DNA of 64,000 nt from positions 682,001 to 746,000 of the forward strand of contig NZ_WVRE01000002.1 of the NCBI RefSeq assembly GCF_013111185.1. The letters are read 5' to 3'. Position 1 is the stretch's first letter, and every line of letters begins with the position of its first letter. This DNA is from Ruegeria sp. HKCCD7303 (GTDB lineage Bacteria; Pseudomonadota; Alphaproteobacteria; Rhodobacterales; Rhodobacteraceae). Positions 26,781 to 36,053 of this stretch are shown piece after piece. Both the position numbers and the translations under genes were made by a program. A model generated the notes under the pieces. That model saw only the letters and a program-made list of their open reading frames with translations. It did not search any database and had not been told where the DNA came from.

Positions 26781-27209
26781 CTAGAGCCGCCCCTTGCGCG
26801 TGGACAGCAGCAAATTCGTCTCGGATCGCGTGATACCGTCAAAGCGGCGGATTTGAAACAGGACCTCATCCAGCTCGGCCAAGGTTTCGGTACTGATTTC
26901 TGCGATCAGATCCCAGCTGCCATTGGTCGAATGTATTGCTGTCACCTGCCGCAAGGCTGCTATCCGCGCCATGACGCGTTCTGTCCCGCGCCCTTCAATC
27001 TCAAGCATCATCAAACCGCGTACCGGGCTTTGCGCCAGATCCCTGCGAGTCAGGACAGTGAAACCGACGATTTCTCCGGATTGTTTCAGGCGCTGCAACC
27101 GACTGCGCACCGTGGTGCGCGTTACACCCAGCGTTTCCGAAAGCTCGGACAGACTGGCACGCGCATCACGTTGCAACGCATTGAGCAGTCTATTATCCAA
27201 ATCGTCCAT
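26781..27209 (-). CDS. Lrp/AsnC-family transcriptional regulator
   Basis: 142 aa. An N-terminal helix-turn-helix (L-D-N-R-L-L-N-A-L-Q-R-D-A-R onward, about 3-55) is followed by an AsnC ligand-binding domain (about 65-140) with G-S-W-D-L-I-A-E. Family members sense amino acids. It is divergent from the arginase and ornithine cyclodeaminase genes across 86 bases, so it probably regulates arginine/ornithine catabolism, as is common for this arrangement in alphaproteobacteria; this is inference. Confidence 0.9.
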   Translation of the reverse strand: MDDLDNRLLNALQRDARASLSELSETLGVTRTTVRSRLQRLKQSGEIVGFTVLTRRDLAQSPVRGLMMLEIEGRGTERVMARIAALRQVTAIHSTNGSWDLIAEISTETLAELDEVLFQIRRFDGITRSETNLLLSTRKGRL

Positions 27210-27295
27210 ATCTTTTTCTCGTTAAGGATTTTCTCGACCCATTTTGAGCAATTTGCTGCCTTCACGCAAGACACTCTGCCAGCCTAAATGGACAC

Positions 27296-28216
27296 ATGGA
27301 CATGAAGAAAATAATTCTCATCGGCGCGCCAATGGACGCTGGAAAACGTCGTCAGGGATGCCGGATGGGTCCGGACGCTTATCGTGTGGCCGGGCTGCAA
27401 GAAGCTTTGACCGATCTTGGCCATTCTGTTCAGGACCAGGGCGACGTGACCCCCGAAGAAACTGGCATGCCCGAACACCCGCATCTTTTTGCCCTGCCGG
27501 AATGTGTCGGCTGGACTCGGGCTCTTAGCCAAGCTGCACAAGCGGCCGCTGGTCGGGGCGTGCCCATCTTTATGGGCGGTGATCACGCGCTGTCCATGGG
27601 CACTGTCGCGGGCATGGCAGCCTACGCCGATCAGGTGGATCGGCCTTTGTTTGTGTTGTGGTTGGACGCGCATAGCGACTTTCACACACCGGACAGCACA
27701 GGCAGCGGCAACCTGCACGGAACTCCCGTGGCATATTTTGCTGGAAGACCGGGTTTTGACGCTTTCCCGCCCTTGCCTGCGGTGGTCCCGACGGATCGCG
27801 TTGGCATGATCGGCCTACGCTCTGTCGATCCGGCTGAGCGGCTGGCGTTGGAACAGAATCACGCGATGTTGGCCGACATGCGCAGCATCGACGAACACGG
27901 GATCAAGGCCCCTTTGATGGCCTTTCTGGAACGTGTGCGCGCAGAAAACGCTCTGCTGCACGTGTCGCTGGACGTCGACTTCCTCGATCCCGCTATAGCT
28001 CCAGCCGTAGGTACAACGGTTCCAGGCGGAGCGACCGAGCGCGAAGCCCATCTGGCGATGGAGCTGCTACATGAGAGCGGGCTGGTCAGTTCGCTGGATC
28101 TTGTTGAATTGAACCCGTTTCTGGATGAACGCGGTCGCACCGCCAAACTTATGGTCGATCTGGCCGCCTCACTTATGGGCCGCCGCATCTTTGACCGCCC
28201 CACCCGGAGTTTCTGA
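27296..28216 (+). CDS. rocF: Arginase
   Basis: 306 aa ureohydrolase converting arginine to ornithine and urea. The manganese ligands are visible in G-G-D-H-A-L-S-M-G (near 98), D-A-H-S-D-F-H-T-P (near 124) and S-L-D-V-D-F-L-D-P (near 226). The N-terminal I-G-A-P-M-D-A-G-K-R-R-Q-G-C motif matches true arginases rather than agmatinases. Its stop overlaps the start of the cyclodeaminase gene by one base, and together they turn arginine into proline. Confidence 0.92.
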   Translation: MDMKKIILIGAPMDAGKRRQGCRMGPDAYRVAGLQEALTDLGHSVQDQGDVTPEETGMPEHPHLFALPECVGWTRALSQAAQAAAGRGVPIFMGGDHALSMGTVAGMAAYADQVDRPLFVLWLDAHSDFHTPDSTGSGNLHGTPVAYFAGRPGFDAFPPLPAVVPTDRVGMIGLRSVDPAERLALEQNHAMLADMRSIDEHGIKAPLMAFLERVRAENALLHVSLDVDFLDPAIAPAVGTTVPGGATEREAHLAMELLHESGLVSSLDLVELNPFLDERGRTAKLMVDLAASLMGRRIFDRPTRSF

Positions 28217-29259
28217 TGACCCAACCTTCTGACAAGGCCCTCGTGCCGTTTGTATCCGTCGACAACATGATGCGATTGGTTCATCACATCGGCGTCGAAC
28301 AGATGATCACGCAGATCGCCGCACAGATCGAAGCCGATTTCAAACGTTGGGAGAGCTTCGACAAAACCCCACGCATTCCGGCGCATTCACCGCATGGTGT
28401 GATCGAGCTGATGCCAACCTCGGATGGTGAGGCCTACGGCTTCAAATACGTGAACGGCCATCCCAAAAATACTTCGGAAGGTTTGCAAACGGTCACGGCC
28501 TTTGGTCTGTTGGCGGATGTTTATACCGGCTATCCAACACTGCTGACCGAAATGACGCTGCTGACCGCACTGCGCACAGCGGCAACCTCGGCACTGGTCG
28601 GGCGCTATCTCGCCCCGACAAACGCAACCACCATGGCAATGATCGGCAACGGCGCGCAGTCTGAATTCCAGTGTCTGGCATTTAAGGCAATGTGCGGCAT
28701 CAGTACAGTCCGGCTCTACGACACTGACCCTAACGCAACCGCAAAATGTTCGAAAAACCTGCGGGGCAAGGGTTTGACTGTTGTTCCCTGCACGACGCCA
28801 GAAGAGGCCATCGAAGGTGCCCAGATCGTCACCACCTGCACGGCAGACAAAAAATACGCAACCATCCTGACCGACAACATGGTTGGCCCCGGTGTTCACA
28901 TCAATGCCATCGGTGGCGACTGTCCGGGCAAAACAGAACTGCACCGCGATATCCTGCTCCGCTCGGACATTTTCGTTGAATACCCGGAACAGACCCGTAT
29001 CGAAGGAGAAATTCAGGCGCTGGACGAGGATCATCCGGTGACCGAGATGTGGCAGGTCATCAACGGTACCGCCAAAGGGCGCGTAGATGATCGCCAGATT
29101 ACGTTGTTCGACAGCGTAGGTTTCGCGATCGAAGATTTCTCGGCCCTGCGCTATGTGAAACAAGCGATTGAAGGCACAGGTTTCTTTGAGCCTTTGGACA
29201 TGCTGGCCGATCCGGATGATCCGCGCGATCTGTTCGGAATGCTGATGCGAGCCGGGTAA
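28216..29259 (+). CDS. Ornithine cyclodeaminase
   Basis: 347 aa of the OCD/mu-crystallin family, which converts ornithine to proline and ammonia with bound NAD. The NAD fold has M-I-G-N-G-A-Q-S-E-F (near 138) and later N-A-I-G-G-D-C-P-G-K-T-E-L (near 232). The N-terminal M-M-R-L-V-H-H-I-G segment and overall length match the proteobacterial ornithine enzyme. It is one base-overlapped with arginase, so both are probably cotranscribed and controlled by the neighbouring Lrp-type protein. Confidence 0.92.
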   Translation: MTQPSDKALVPFVSVDNMMRLVHHIGVEQMITQIAAQIEADFKRWESFDKTPRIPAHSPHGVIELMPTSDGEAYGFKYVNGHPKNTSEGLQTVTAFGLLADVYTGYPTLLTEMTLLTALRTAATSALVGRYLAPTNATTMAMIGNGAQSEFQCLAFKAMCGISTVRLYDTDPNATAKCSKNLRGKGLTVVPCTTPEEAIEGAQIVTTCTADKKYATILTDNMVGPGVHINAIGGDCPGKTELHRDILLRSDIFVEYPEQTRIEGEIQALDEDHPVTEMWQVINGTAKGRVDDRQITLFDSVGFAIEDFSALRYVKQAIEGTGFFEPLDMLADPDDPRDLFGMLMRAG

Positions 29260-29270
29260 AACGCAGTCAT

Positions 29271-29395
29271 GGGGGCTCTGCCCCCGCCGCGCTGCGCGCG
29301 CCTCCCCCGAGGTATTTTCGGCCAGATGAAGATCGGATCCCTTGCTTCATCTGGCCCAAAAATACCTCGGAGCGCGAGGCAGAGCCTCGCTCCCC
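29271..29395. repeat. Palindromic REP-like intergenic element
   Basis: Long inverted arms at 29307-29331 and 29345-29370 (beginning CCGAGGTATTTT and ending AATACCTCGG) pair over 25 positions with one base of slip, around a 13-base loop. Two smaller hairpins flank them: GGGGGC-TCT-GCCCCC (29271-29285) and GCGAGGC-AGA-GCCTCGC (29373-29389). It lies between convergent genes and may act as a bidirectional terminator. Similar GAGGTATTTTT...CAGATGAAG palindromes are familiar from Roseobacter intergenic regions, but copy number cannot be judged from one window. Confidence 0.75.
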
Positions 29396-29397
29396 TG

Positions 29398-30801
29398 CTA
29401 ACCCGCAAGCGACGGCAGGTAGAGAACAATCCCCGGGAATGCCACAAGCAATGCGATGGTCATCGCATCGGCGATGAAAAACGGCGTCACGCCTTTAAAC
29501 ACATCCTGAACGCTCAGGTCCGGGCGCACCCCGGCCACGACAAAGCAGTTCAGCCCAATGGGCGGCGTGATCAGGCAGAACTCGGCCATCTTGACCACCA
29601 AAATACCAAACCAGATGGCGCACATCGGGCCGGACATGCCAAAGGCGCTGTCGGCTGCGCTCACAGTTTCACCTCCGTTCAGCGCCATGACCGCTGGATA
29701 GACGACGGGCAATGTCAGCAACAGCATCCCGATTGCATCCATGAACATGCCCAGCACCGCATAGGCCAGAAGGATGCAGATCAGGATCATCATCGGGGAC
29801 ATCTCAAGCCCGGTAATCCAGTCGGAAAACGCACCAGGAAGGTCTGCGAAGCCAAGAAACCGCACATAGATCAGAACGCCCCAGATGATCGAGAAGATCA
29901 TGGCCGTCAGCTTGGCCGTTTCCAAAAGCGCGGATTTGAATTCCTTCCAGCGCATTCCATGAAACAGGGCGAAACAGAACACAATGAAGGCCCCGATTGC
30001 GCCGCCTTCCGTAGGGGTGCCCCAGGCTTTGTCTCCGAACGGGTTGTAGACAAAGCAAATGATGATCAGGATCACGGCCACAATCGGAATGGCGCCTGGT
30101 AAAGCGGAAAAACGCTCTTTCCAGGTGAAGCCAGTAACAGGTGGACCGACGGTTTTGAAGATCACTGCAATCCCGACAATCAGCAGGCCATAGATGATTG
30201 CAGAGAACGCACCCGGTATGAATCCGGCCAGCAGCAGCTTGCCGACATCCTGCTCGACGATGATGGCGTAGATCACCAGAATGGCCGAGGGTGGGATAAG
30301 CGAGGCCAGTGTTCCACCCGCAGCGACAACACCCGCTGCAAAGCGTTTGTTATACCCCACCTTCAACATCTCAGGGATAGCAATGCGAGCAAAGACGGCA
30401 GATGTGGCAACCGATGCCCCGGATACGGCAGCAAAACCGGCGGTGGCGAAAATTGTGGACACGGCGAGCCCACCCGGAACCCAGGCCACCCAGCGTTTGG
30501 CGGCTTCGAATAATGCGCGCGTCAGGCCAGCATAGTAGGCCAGATAGCCAATCAGGATAAAGGTCGGGATCAGGCTGAGCGTATGAGCTGCAACCTTAGA
30601 ATGCGGAACCTGCCCCGCGGTCTTGACCGCAACCGTCAAGGCTTTGCCAAACCGGTCCGGGTCATAGCCAAACTTGGCCCAGAATATCCAGACCAGCCCA
30701 ACCAATCCCGCCAGCCCTGCTGCGAAAGCCACTCGCATGCCGGCAACGACCAGAACCAGCAGACCGCCTGTGACCCATAGGCCAATATCAATCGTGTCCA
30801 T
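29398..30801 (-). CDS. dctM: TRAP transporter large permease (DctM-like)
   Basis: 467 aa with about 12 to 14 predicted membrane helices, matching the DctM subunit that drives sodium-coupled uptake. Typical patterns are V-A-A-G-G-T-L-A-S-L-I-P-P-S (near 155), G-M-F-M-D-A-I-G-M-L (near 352) and the late L-I-T-P-P-I-G-L-N-C-F-V-V. It is preceded on the same strand by DctQ (three bases) and DctP. Substrate is probably an organic acid, not more precisely known. Confidence 0.92.
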   Translation of the reverse strand: MDTIDIGLWVTGGLLVLVVAGMRVAFAAGLAGLVGLVWIFWAKFGYDPDRFGKALTVAVKTAGQVPHSKVAAHTLSLIPTFILIGYLAYYAGLTRALFEAAKRWVAWVPGGLAVSTIFATAGFAAVSGASVATSAVFARIAIPEMLKVGYNKRFAAGVVAAGGTLASLIPPSAILVIYAIIVEQDVGKLLLAGFIPGAFSAIIYGLLIVGIAVIFKTVGPPVTGFTWKERFSALPGAIPIVAVILIIICFVYNPFGDKAWGTPTEGGAIGAFIVFCFALFHGMRWKEFKSALLETAKLTAMIFSIIWGVLIYVRFLGFADLPGAFSDWITGLEMSPMMILICILLAYAVLGMFMDAIGMLLLTLPVVYPAVMALNGGETVSAADSAFGMSGPMCAIWFGILVVKMAEFCLITPPIGLNCFVVAGVRPDLSVQDVFKGVTPFFIADAMTIALLVAFPGIVLYLPSLAG

Positions 30802-30804
30802 GTT

Positions 30805-31434
30805 CTAGTCCTGCCCTTCGAACTGTTCGGCCTCAGCCGCCGCTTGGGCCGCAGCATCCTGAAGAAGCGGTACCGCCACAGGGGTCTCGAGTCCCAGCAC
30901 AAATGCACGCCCATAGCCCCACACCTGAAGCACCAGCCGCGCGCACAACACTGAAAACGCCACGGGCGCTAACAGCTTGGCCGGCCACAAGGGAATACCG
31001 ATGTCGATGGAACTGTCTCTGCTCCAGAGCGGCGCACCAAAGTCGAAGGACCGGTCGAAATGGGACCAACTGCCCCACACAAGTGCCAGCATCAACACCA
31101 AGATCAGAAGGACCGAGATCAGCTCGAACAGCCACAAGGCCCGGCCGTGAAGCCGCGAGATGACGATATCCATGCGGATATGCCCGCCGTCGCGCTGCAC
31201 AAAAGAGATGCCCAGGAAAGCAATCAGTGGCATCGCCTGTTCGATCCAGTCGACATAACCGGGCAACGGCGCGTTGAACGCGTTGCGCCCGCTGACCGAA
31301 ACGACGGCCAGAACCATCAATCCGAAAACCGCTATGCCGCTGATCAATGCAAGAAAGCGTTCAAGCTTTAACAAATGCCGGTCCAGCTGGCTTAGACGGC
31401 TACCGTCTTCCAGCACCGTGGCCTGTCCTGCCAT
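30805..31434 (-). CDS. dctQ: TRAP transporter small permease (DctQ-like)
   Basis: 209 aa with four predicted membrane helices (about 30-50, 62-82, 98-125 and 150-175). The W-I-E-Q-A-M-P-L-I-A-F-L-G and D-G-G-H-I-R-M-D patterns (residues about 64-93) are characteristic of DctQ. It bridges the binding protein and the large permease. The C-terminal tail is acidic and alanine-rich. Confidence 0.88.
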   Translation of the reverse strand: MAGQATVLEDGSRLSQLDRHLLKLERFLALISGIAVFGLMVLAVVSVSGRNAFNAPLPGYVDWIEQAMPLIAFLGISFVQRDGGHIRMDIVISRLHGRALWLFELISVLLILVLMLALVWGSWSHFDRSFDFGAPLWSRDSSIDIGIPLWPAKLLAPVAFSVLCARLVLQVWGYGRAFVLGLETPVAVPLLQDAAAQAAAEAEQFEGQD

Positions 31435-31462
31435 TCCGGTGGTTCCTTGTTCTTGAAAGTGA

Positions 31463-31488
31463 ACCGGGCACCCGACGGGGCACCCGGT
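31463..31488 (-). promoter_or_regulatory. Hairpin between dctP and dctQ
   Basis: An imperfect inverted repeat, ACCGGG-ca-CCC-gacg-GGG-ca-CCCGGT, begins eight bases after the dctP stop codon and ends before dctQ. No T-run follows. It may stabilise the dctP message or reduce read-through, giving more binding protein than permease, as is common in such operons. Confidence 0.45.
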
Positions 31489-31496
31489 CTAAAAGA

Positions 31497-32513
31497 TCAG
31501 TTACCGCCGCGCTGCTGCTTCAAAGTGGTTTGAACCAGATCATACAGGTCTTGCGCCGGCAGCCCCTGTTCCGTCATGTCTGCAATCCATTTCTCTCGGA
31601 TCGGATCTGCGGCTTTGGTGCGGAATTCCTCGATCACGGCGTCGTCGATCATCACCTTCTGCACACCCTTTTCTTCGAGGACACTGTCCCACTGTTCGAG
31701 CAGACCGCCATAGTTCGCCAGGTAGTGATCAATCGCCTCGTCAATTGAGCTGTCCAGCGCTTCGCGATGCTCGGCAGGCAGTGCTTCATAGGCGTCGATA
31801 TTCACAACCACGGGACAGTTCACCGTGCCAGGGTTCAGGTTGGCCGTCCACCAATCAGCCTCGTTGATCGTGCCGAAAGACAAGTGTGCATGCTGGGCGA
31901 AGGCCACTGTATCCACAACACCCGATTCCATTGCATTATAAGCTTCGGTTGCCGGGACTGAAGTTGGCACACCACCCACAGCCTCGAACGCTTGGCCCAA
32001 ACCGCCCGTTGCACGGACACGCATTCCGTCGAACTTAGCCAATTGGTCGCGGGGTTCGCCCGTACCCACGATATTATACTGCGGCATGGGCGAGGTCATG
32101 ATGATACGGGCATTCCACTGCGCCATCTCATCTTTGACCGCCGGGTGATCATATACAGCGTGGCTTACAGCAACCTCTTCTTCAAGATTGTTTACACCAA
32201 GGAACGGCAGTTCCAGAACGGTGATCGCCCGGTTCTTGTCGCGGTGATAGCCAGCGCAGAACTGAGCCATTTCAAAGGCCCCGATTTCGATACCATCCAG
32301 GTTTTCGCGTGGCTTGGACAGGCCACCATAGCTGACATTGATCGTGAACTCTCCATTTGTCTTTTCGCTGACAAGCTCGGAAAGCTTTTCGACATGTTCC
32401 GTAAATGCGCGGCGCTTGCCCCAGACGGATGCATTCCACTCGGTCGCGGCAGCCTCGCTGACAAACGCAAAGCTCAAGGCGGCGACGGCAGCACCGCTCA
32501 ACATATTTTTCAT
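31497..32513 (-). CDS. dctP: TRAP transporter substrate-binding protein (DctP-like)
   Basis: 338 aa from the ATG at 32513 (M-K-N-M-L-S), which follows a GGGAGA ribosome site; a longer in-frame start at 32588 has no signal-peptide character. The signal ends near A-A-A-T-E-W. The DctP fold is shown by the arginine-containing motif G-M-R-V-R-A-T-G-G (near 160) that salt-bridges a carboxylate ligand. It delivers substrate to the DctQM permease. The gene is divergent from acs, and a carboxylate ligand would suit that neighbour, but this is inference. Confidence 0.92.
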   Translation of the reverse strand: MKNMLSGAAVAALSFAFVSEAAATEWNASVWGKRRAFTEHVEKLSELVSEKTNGEFTINVSYGGLSKPRENLDGIEIGAFEMAQFCAGYHRDKNRAITVLELPFLGVNNLEEEVAVSHAVYDHPAVKDEMAQWNARIIMTSPMPQYNIVGTGEPRDQLAKFDGMRVRATGGLGQAFEAVGGVPTSVPATEAYNAMESGVVDTVAFAQHAHLSFGTINEADWWTANLNPGTVNCPVVVNIDAYEALPAEHREALDSSIDEAIDHYLANYGGLLEQWDSVLEEKGVQKVMIDDAVIEEFRTKAADPIREKWIADMTEQGLPAQDLYDLVQTTLKQQRGGN

Positions 32514-32918
32514 GATTTTGTCTCCCTTTGGTGCGCCTCTTCCCGAAGCGCTTGCAACGAAGCTAGCGCCAACATTCGGATGTGCCAACCCTCAGGGTCG
32601 CATGTGTTCCTAGATCCGAGACCACAAGGAACACCTGGCCAAGTTTGCCGACCGTAGAAACGCGCGAAACCACCAGGAGTAATCGTTACATTTATGTCTC
32701 TGTTAAATAGTAATTTATTCAATCTAGACCGAAAATTTTTACAAAAATAAGCAACGCGCCGAAATTTCTTTACAAACAAATCCAAAGATTACGGCAATTT
32801 ATTTATTTATTTTCTGAACCCGGTAATACTTTGACCGGGGAGGAACGGGATCGACTTTGCTGAACAATCGGGCAAAAACGACCCAACGTAATCCAGTCCA
32901 GAGGGAGGAGCCTCAAAG
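32514..32918. promoter_or_regulatory. Divergent dctP/acs intergenic region
   Basis: 405 bases with no gene that I can support. The middle (about 32690-32820) is unusually AT-rich for this genome, fitting promoters for the divergent dctP and acs genes. A GGGAGGAG ribosome site for acs lies at 32901-32908. A loose TTTGC...GCAAA inverted pair occurs at about 32858-32877, which might be a regulator site but is too short to be sure. Confidence 0.5.
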
Positions 32919-34883
32919 ATGACCACCGCTGCCCAGGCAGATGCCAAGACCTATCCGCCATCCGCAGACACTGTTGCTCGTGCACATGTCGATGCTGCGA
33001 AATACGCAGACATGTACGCCGCCTCAATCTCTGACCCCGACACGTTTTGGGGTGAGCAAGGCAAGCGCGTCGATTGGATCAAGCCCTTCTCACAGGTAAA
33101 GGACGTCAACTACGACTTCGGATCGGTCAAGATCAACTGGTATGCCGATGGCACGCTAAACGTTTCGGCCAACTGCTTGGACCGCCATCTAAAGACACGT
33201 GGCGACCAAACAGCCATCATCTGGGAGCCGGACGATCCAAATGATCCGGCGCAGCATATTTCTTACGCCGAACTGCACCGCCGCACATGCCGGATGGCCA
33301 ATATTCTGGAATCGCTGGGCGTGCGCAAAGGCGACCGTGTTGTCATCTACCTGCCGATGATCCCCGAGGCCGCTTATGCAATGCTAGCCTGCGCACGGAT
33401 CGGCGCCATTCACTCGATCGTTTTCGCTGGCTTTTCGCCCGACGCGCTGGCGGCGCGGATCAATGGCTGCGACGCCAAGGTTGTGATCACAGCGGATGAA
33501 GCGCCACGTGGCGGCCGCAAGACACCGCTTAAGTCAAACGCCGATGCCGCCCTGCTGCACTGCAAGGACTCAGTGAAGTGCCTTGTCGTCAAGCGCACTG
33601 GCGGACAGACCACATGGATCGACGGACGCGACTATGACTACAACGAAATGGCGCTTGAGGCGGACGACTACTGCGCGCCCGCCGAGATGAACGCCGAAGA
33701 TCCGCTGTTCATTCTTTATACATCCGGTTCAACCGGACAGCCCAAGGGCGTTGTGCACACCACCGGCGGCTATCTGGTTTATGCCTCGATGACGCATGAG
33801 ATTACCTTCGATTACCACGAAGGCGACGTGTACTGGTGCACGGCGGACGTCGGCTGGGTCACCGGACACAGCTATATCGTCTATGGCCCGCTGGCCAATG
33901 GTGCGACCACGTTGATGTTCGAAGGCGTTCCGACCTTCCCAGATGCTTCGCGCTTTTGGCAGGTCTGTGAAAAGCACAAAGTGAACCAGTTCTACACCGC
34001 GCCAACCGCGATCCGTGCGCTGATGGGACAGGGCAACGAGTTTGTCGAGAAATGCGACCTGAGCGATCTGCGCACACTGGGCACTGTGGGTGAGCCGATC
34101 AACCCCGAAGCCTGGAACTGGTACAATGACGTCGTCGGCAAGGGCAAATGCCCGATCGTTGACACATGGTGGCAAACGGAAACCGGCGGTCACTTGATGA
34201 CCCCCCTGCCCGGCGCACACGCAATGAAGCCCGGCTCGGCCATGAAGCCCTTCTTTGGGATTGAGCCTGTCGTTCTGGACCCTCAGTCGGGTATCGAGAT
34301 CGAGGGCAACGGCGTCGAGGGTGTTCTGTGTATCAAAGACAGCTGGCCCGGTCAGATGCGCACCGTCTGGGGCGATCATGAGCGGTTCGAGAAGACCTAT
34401 TTCTCGGACTATAAAGGCTACTACTTCACCGGTGACGGCTGCCGCCGTGACGAAGATGGTGACTATTGGATCACCGGCCGCGTCGATGACGTGATCAACG
34501 TGTCCGGTCACCGCATGGGCACTGCCGAAGTCGAAAGCGCGCTGGTCGCTCATGCCGCAGTCGCTGAGGCTGCCGTGGTCGGCTATCCCCATGAAATCAA
34601 AGGACAAGGCATCTATTGCTACGTCACCTTGATGAATGACCGCGAGCCTTCGGATGAGCTGCTGAAAGAGCTGCGCACCTGGGTCCGCACGGAAATCGGC
34701 CCGATTGCCTCGCCGGATGTGATCCAGTGGGCCCCTGGCCTGCCCAAAACACGTTCGGGCAAAATCATGCGCCGTATCCTGCGCAAGATTGCCGAGAACG
34801 ACTTTGGCAGCCTGGGTGACACGTCGACACTGGCCGACCCGTCGGTTGTCGAAGACCTGATCGAAAACCGTGCGAATAAGTGA
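32919..34883 (+). CDS. acs: Acetyl-CoA synthetase (AMP-forming)
   Basis: 654 aa, the normal Acs length. It activates acetate with ATP and CoA, releasing AMP and pyrophosphate. The adenylation motif [11 protein letters not shown] (near 267), the W-W-Q-T-E-T-G-G motif (near 416) and the C-terminal [11 protein letters not shown], whose lysine is the known acetylation site, are all visible. Adenylate kinase is encoded seven bases downstream, then a carboxylate symporter, so the block couples uptake, activation and AMP recycling. Confidence 0.97.
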   Translation: MTTAAQADAKTYPPSADTVARAHVDAAKYADMYAASISDPDTFWGEQGKRVDWIKPFSQVKDVNYDFGSVKINWYADGTLNVSANCLDRHLKTRGDQTAIIWEPDDPNDPAQHISYAELHRRTCRMANILESLGVRKGDRVVIYLPMIPEAAYAMLACARIGAIHSIVFAGFSPDALAARINGCDAKVVITADEAPRGGRKTPLKSNADAALLHCKDSVKCLVVKRTGGQTTWIDGRDYDYNEMALEADDYCAPAEMNAEDPLFILYTSGSTGQPKGVVHTTGGYLVYASMTHEITFDYHEGDVYWCTADVGWVTGHSYIVYGPLANGATTLMFEGVPTFPDASRFWQVCEKHKVNQFYTAPTAIRALMGQGNEFVEKCDLSDLRTLGTVGEPINPEAWNWYNDVVGKGKCPIVDTWWQTETGGHLMTPLPGAHAMKPGSAMKPFFGIEPVVLDPQSGIEIEGNGVEGVLCIKDSWPGQMRTVWGDHERFEKTYFSDYKGYYFTGDGCRRDEDGDYWITGRVDDVINVSGHRMGTAEVESALVAHAAVAEAAVVGYPHEIKGQGIYCYVTLMNDREPSDELLKELRTWVRTEIGPIASPDVIQWAPGLPKTRSGKIMRRILRKIAENDFGSLGDTSTLADPSVVEDLIENRANK

Positions 34884-34890
34884 GGACGTG

Positions 34891-35574
34891 ATGGACGCTG
34901 CCACGATCACCACTCCCGCCGTTCTGATCCTTCTCGGCCCTCCGGGCGCCGGGAAGGGCACACAGGCGCGAATGCTGGAAGAGAAATTCGGGCTGGTTCA
35001 ACTCAGCACCGGTGACCTGCTGCGCGAGGCCGTTGCGGCGGGTACAGAAGCTGGTCTTGCTGCCAAAGCCGTCATGGAAGCGGGCGATCTGGTCAGTGAC
35101 GACATCGTCATCGCCATCCTGCGTGACCGCATGGCGCAACCAGATTGCGCCAAGGGTGTCATTCTGGACGGCTTCCCTCGCACTACGGTTCAGGCCGAAG
35201 CGCTGGACGGACTGCTTGCGTCGAACAATCAGAAGATCAACGCCGCGATCAGTCTTGAGGTCGAAGACGCTGAAATGGTGATCCGCATCTCGGGTCGCTA
35301 CACCTGCGCCGGCTGTGGCGAAGGCTATCACGACACGTTCAAAAAGCCTGTCGAAGACGGCAAATGCGACAAGTGCGGTCACACTGAATTCAAGCGCCGT
35401 GCGGATGACAATGCCGAAACCGTGGCATCAAGGTTGGCAGCCTATCACGCGCAAACAGCGCCATTGATCACCTATTACAAAGGCCATGGCGTGCTGCAAC
35501 GCACCAACGCCATGGGCAAGATTGAAGACATCGCCCGCGACCTGGAGGAAATCGTCAGCGGCGCGATGAAGTAA
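34891..35574 (+). CDS. adk: Adenylate kinase, zinc-LID form
   Basis: 227 aa from the ATG at 34891; a GTG at 34870 would overlap acs and is less likely. P-loop G-P-P-G-A-G-K-G-T (16-24), L-S-T-G-D-L-L-R (38-45) and D-G-F-P-R-T (93-98) mark the fold. The long LID carries four cysteines at 139, 142, 159 and 162, a structural zinc site. It turns AMP plus ATP into two ADP. Its placement directly after acs fits removal of the AMP made by acetate activation. A more usual housekeeping adk may exist elsewhere. Confidence 0.93.
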   Translation: MDAATITTPAVLILLGPPGAGKGTQARMLEEKFGLVQLSTGDLLREAVAAGTEAGLAAKAVMEAGDLVSDDIVIAILRDRMAQPDCAKGVILDGFPRTTVQAEALDGLLASNNQKINAAISLEVEDAEMVIRISGRYTCAGCGEGYHDTFKKPVEDGKCDKCGHTEFKRRADDNAETVASRLAAYHAQTAPLITYYKGHGVLQRTNAMGKIEDIARDLEEIVSGAMK

Positions 35575-35753
35575 GGGGAGGAGATCGGCCGCAAGGCCTT
35601 GATCCTTAAAAGAATACTTCAATGAACCGCCTTGGCGGAACAGAGAAGTTTTGCCGGACGTCACGGGGCGTTTGGTACAATCGAGAAGCGGTCCGCGTCA
35701 CTGGAGGAATTGGGCACGGGCCGCCCAACGAGGAAGCGAAGGAGGAACCCGCG

Positions 35754-36038
35754 ATGGCGGATCATTCAACAAACTCCGCGCAGGCGTCCGAAGCCGATAA
35801 GGGCTATTGGCAAGCCAACCTGCGCCTCATTTACATCAGCCTCGCAATCTGGGCGCTGGTGTCGTTTGGATTCGGCATTCTGCTGCGTCCATTGCTGTCG
35901 GGGATCGCCGTTGGCGGAACCGATCTGGGCTTTTGGTTCGCACAACAGGGATCGATCCTGGTCTTCTTGGTGCTGATCTTCAACTACGCCTGGCGCATGA
36001 ACAAGCTGGACGCCGAATTCGGCGTAGACGAAGAATAA
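35754..36038 (+). CDS. DUF4212 small subunit of sodium/solute symporter
   Basis: 94 aa, start at 35754 after a GGAGGA ribosome site. Two membrane helices (about 22-45 and 60-82) with F-W-F-A-Q-Q-G-S-I between them are characteristic of DUF4212, a partner of VC_2705-type sodium/solute symporters. It probably assists folding or activity of the transporter encoded 15 bases downstream. The 179 bases before it contain no gene that I see, only a small GGCC-GCAA-GGCC hairpin near 35588. Confidence 0.88.
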   Translation: MADHSTNSAQASEADKGYWQANLRLIYISLAIWALVSFGFGILLRPLLSGIAVGGTDLGFWFAQQGSILVFLVLIFNYAWRMNKLDAEFGVDEE

Positions 36039-36053
36039 GGGAGAGCGGGGATT

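Noticed and set aside
33729..34961. 410-codon open frame antisense to acs
   Set aside because: It covers a well-conserved acs gene and shows no domain or ribosome site; a shadow of codon bias.
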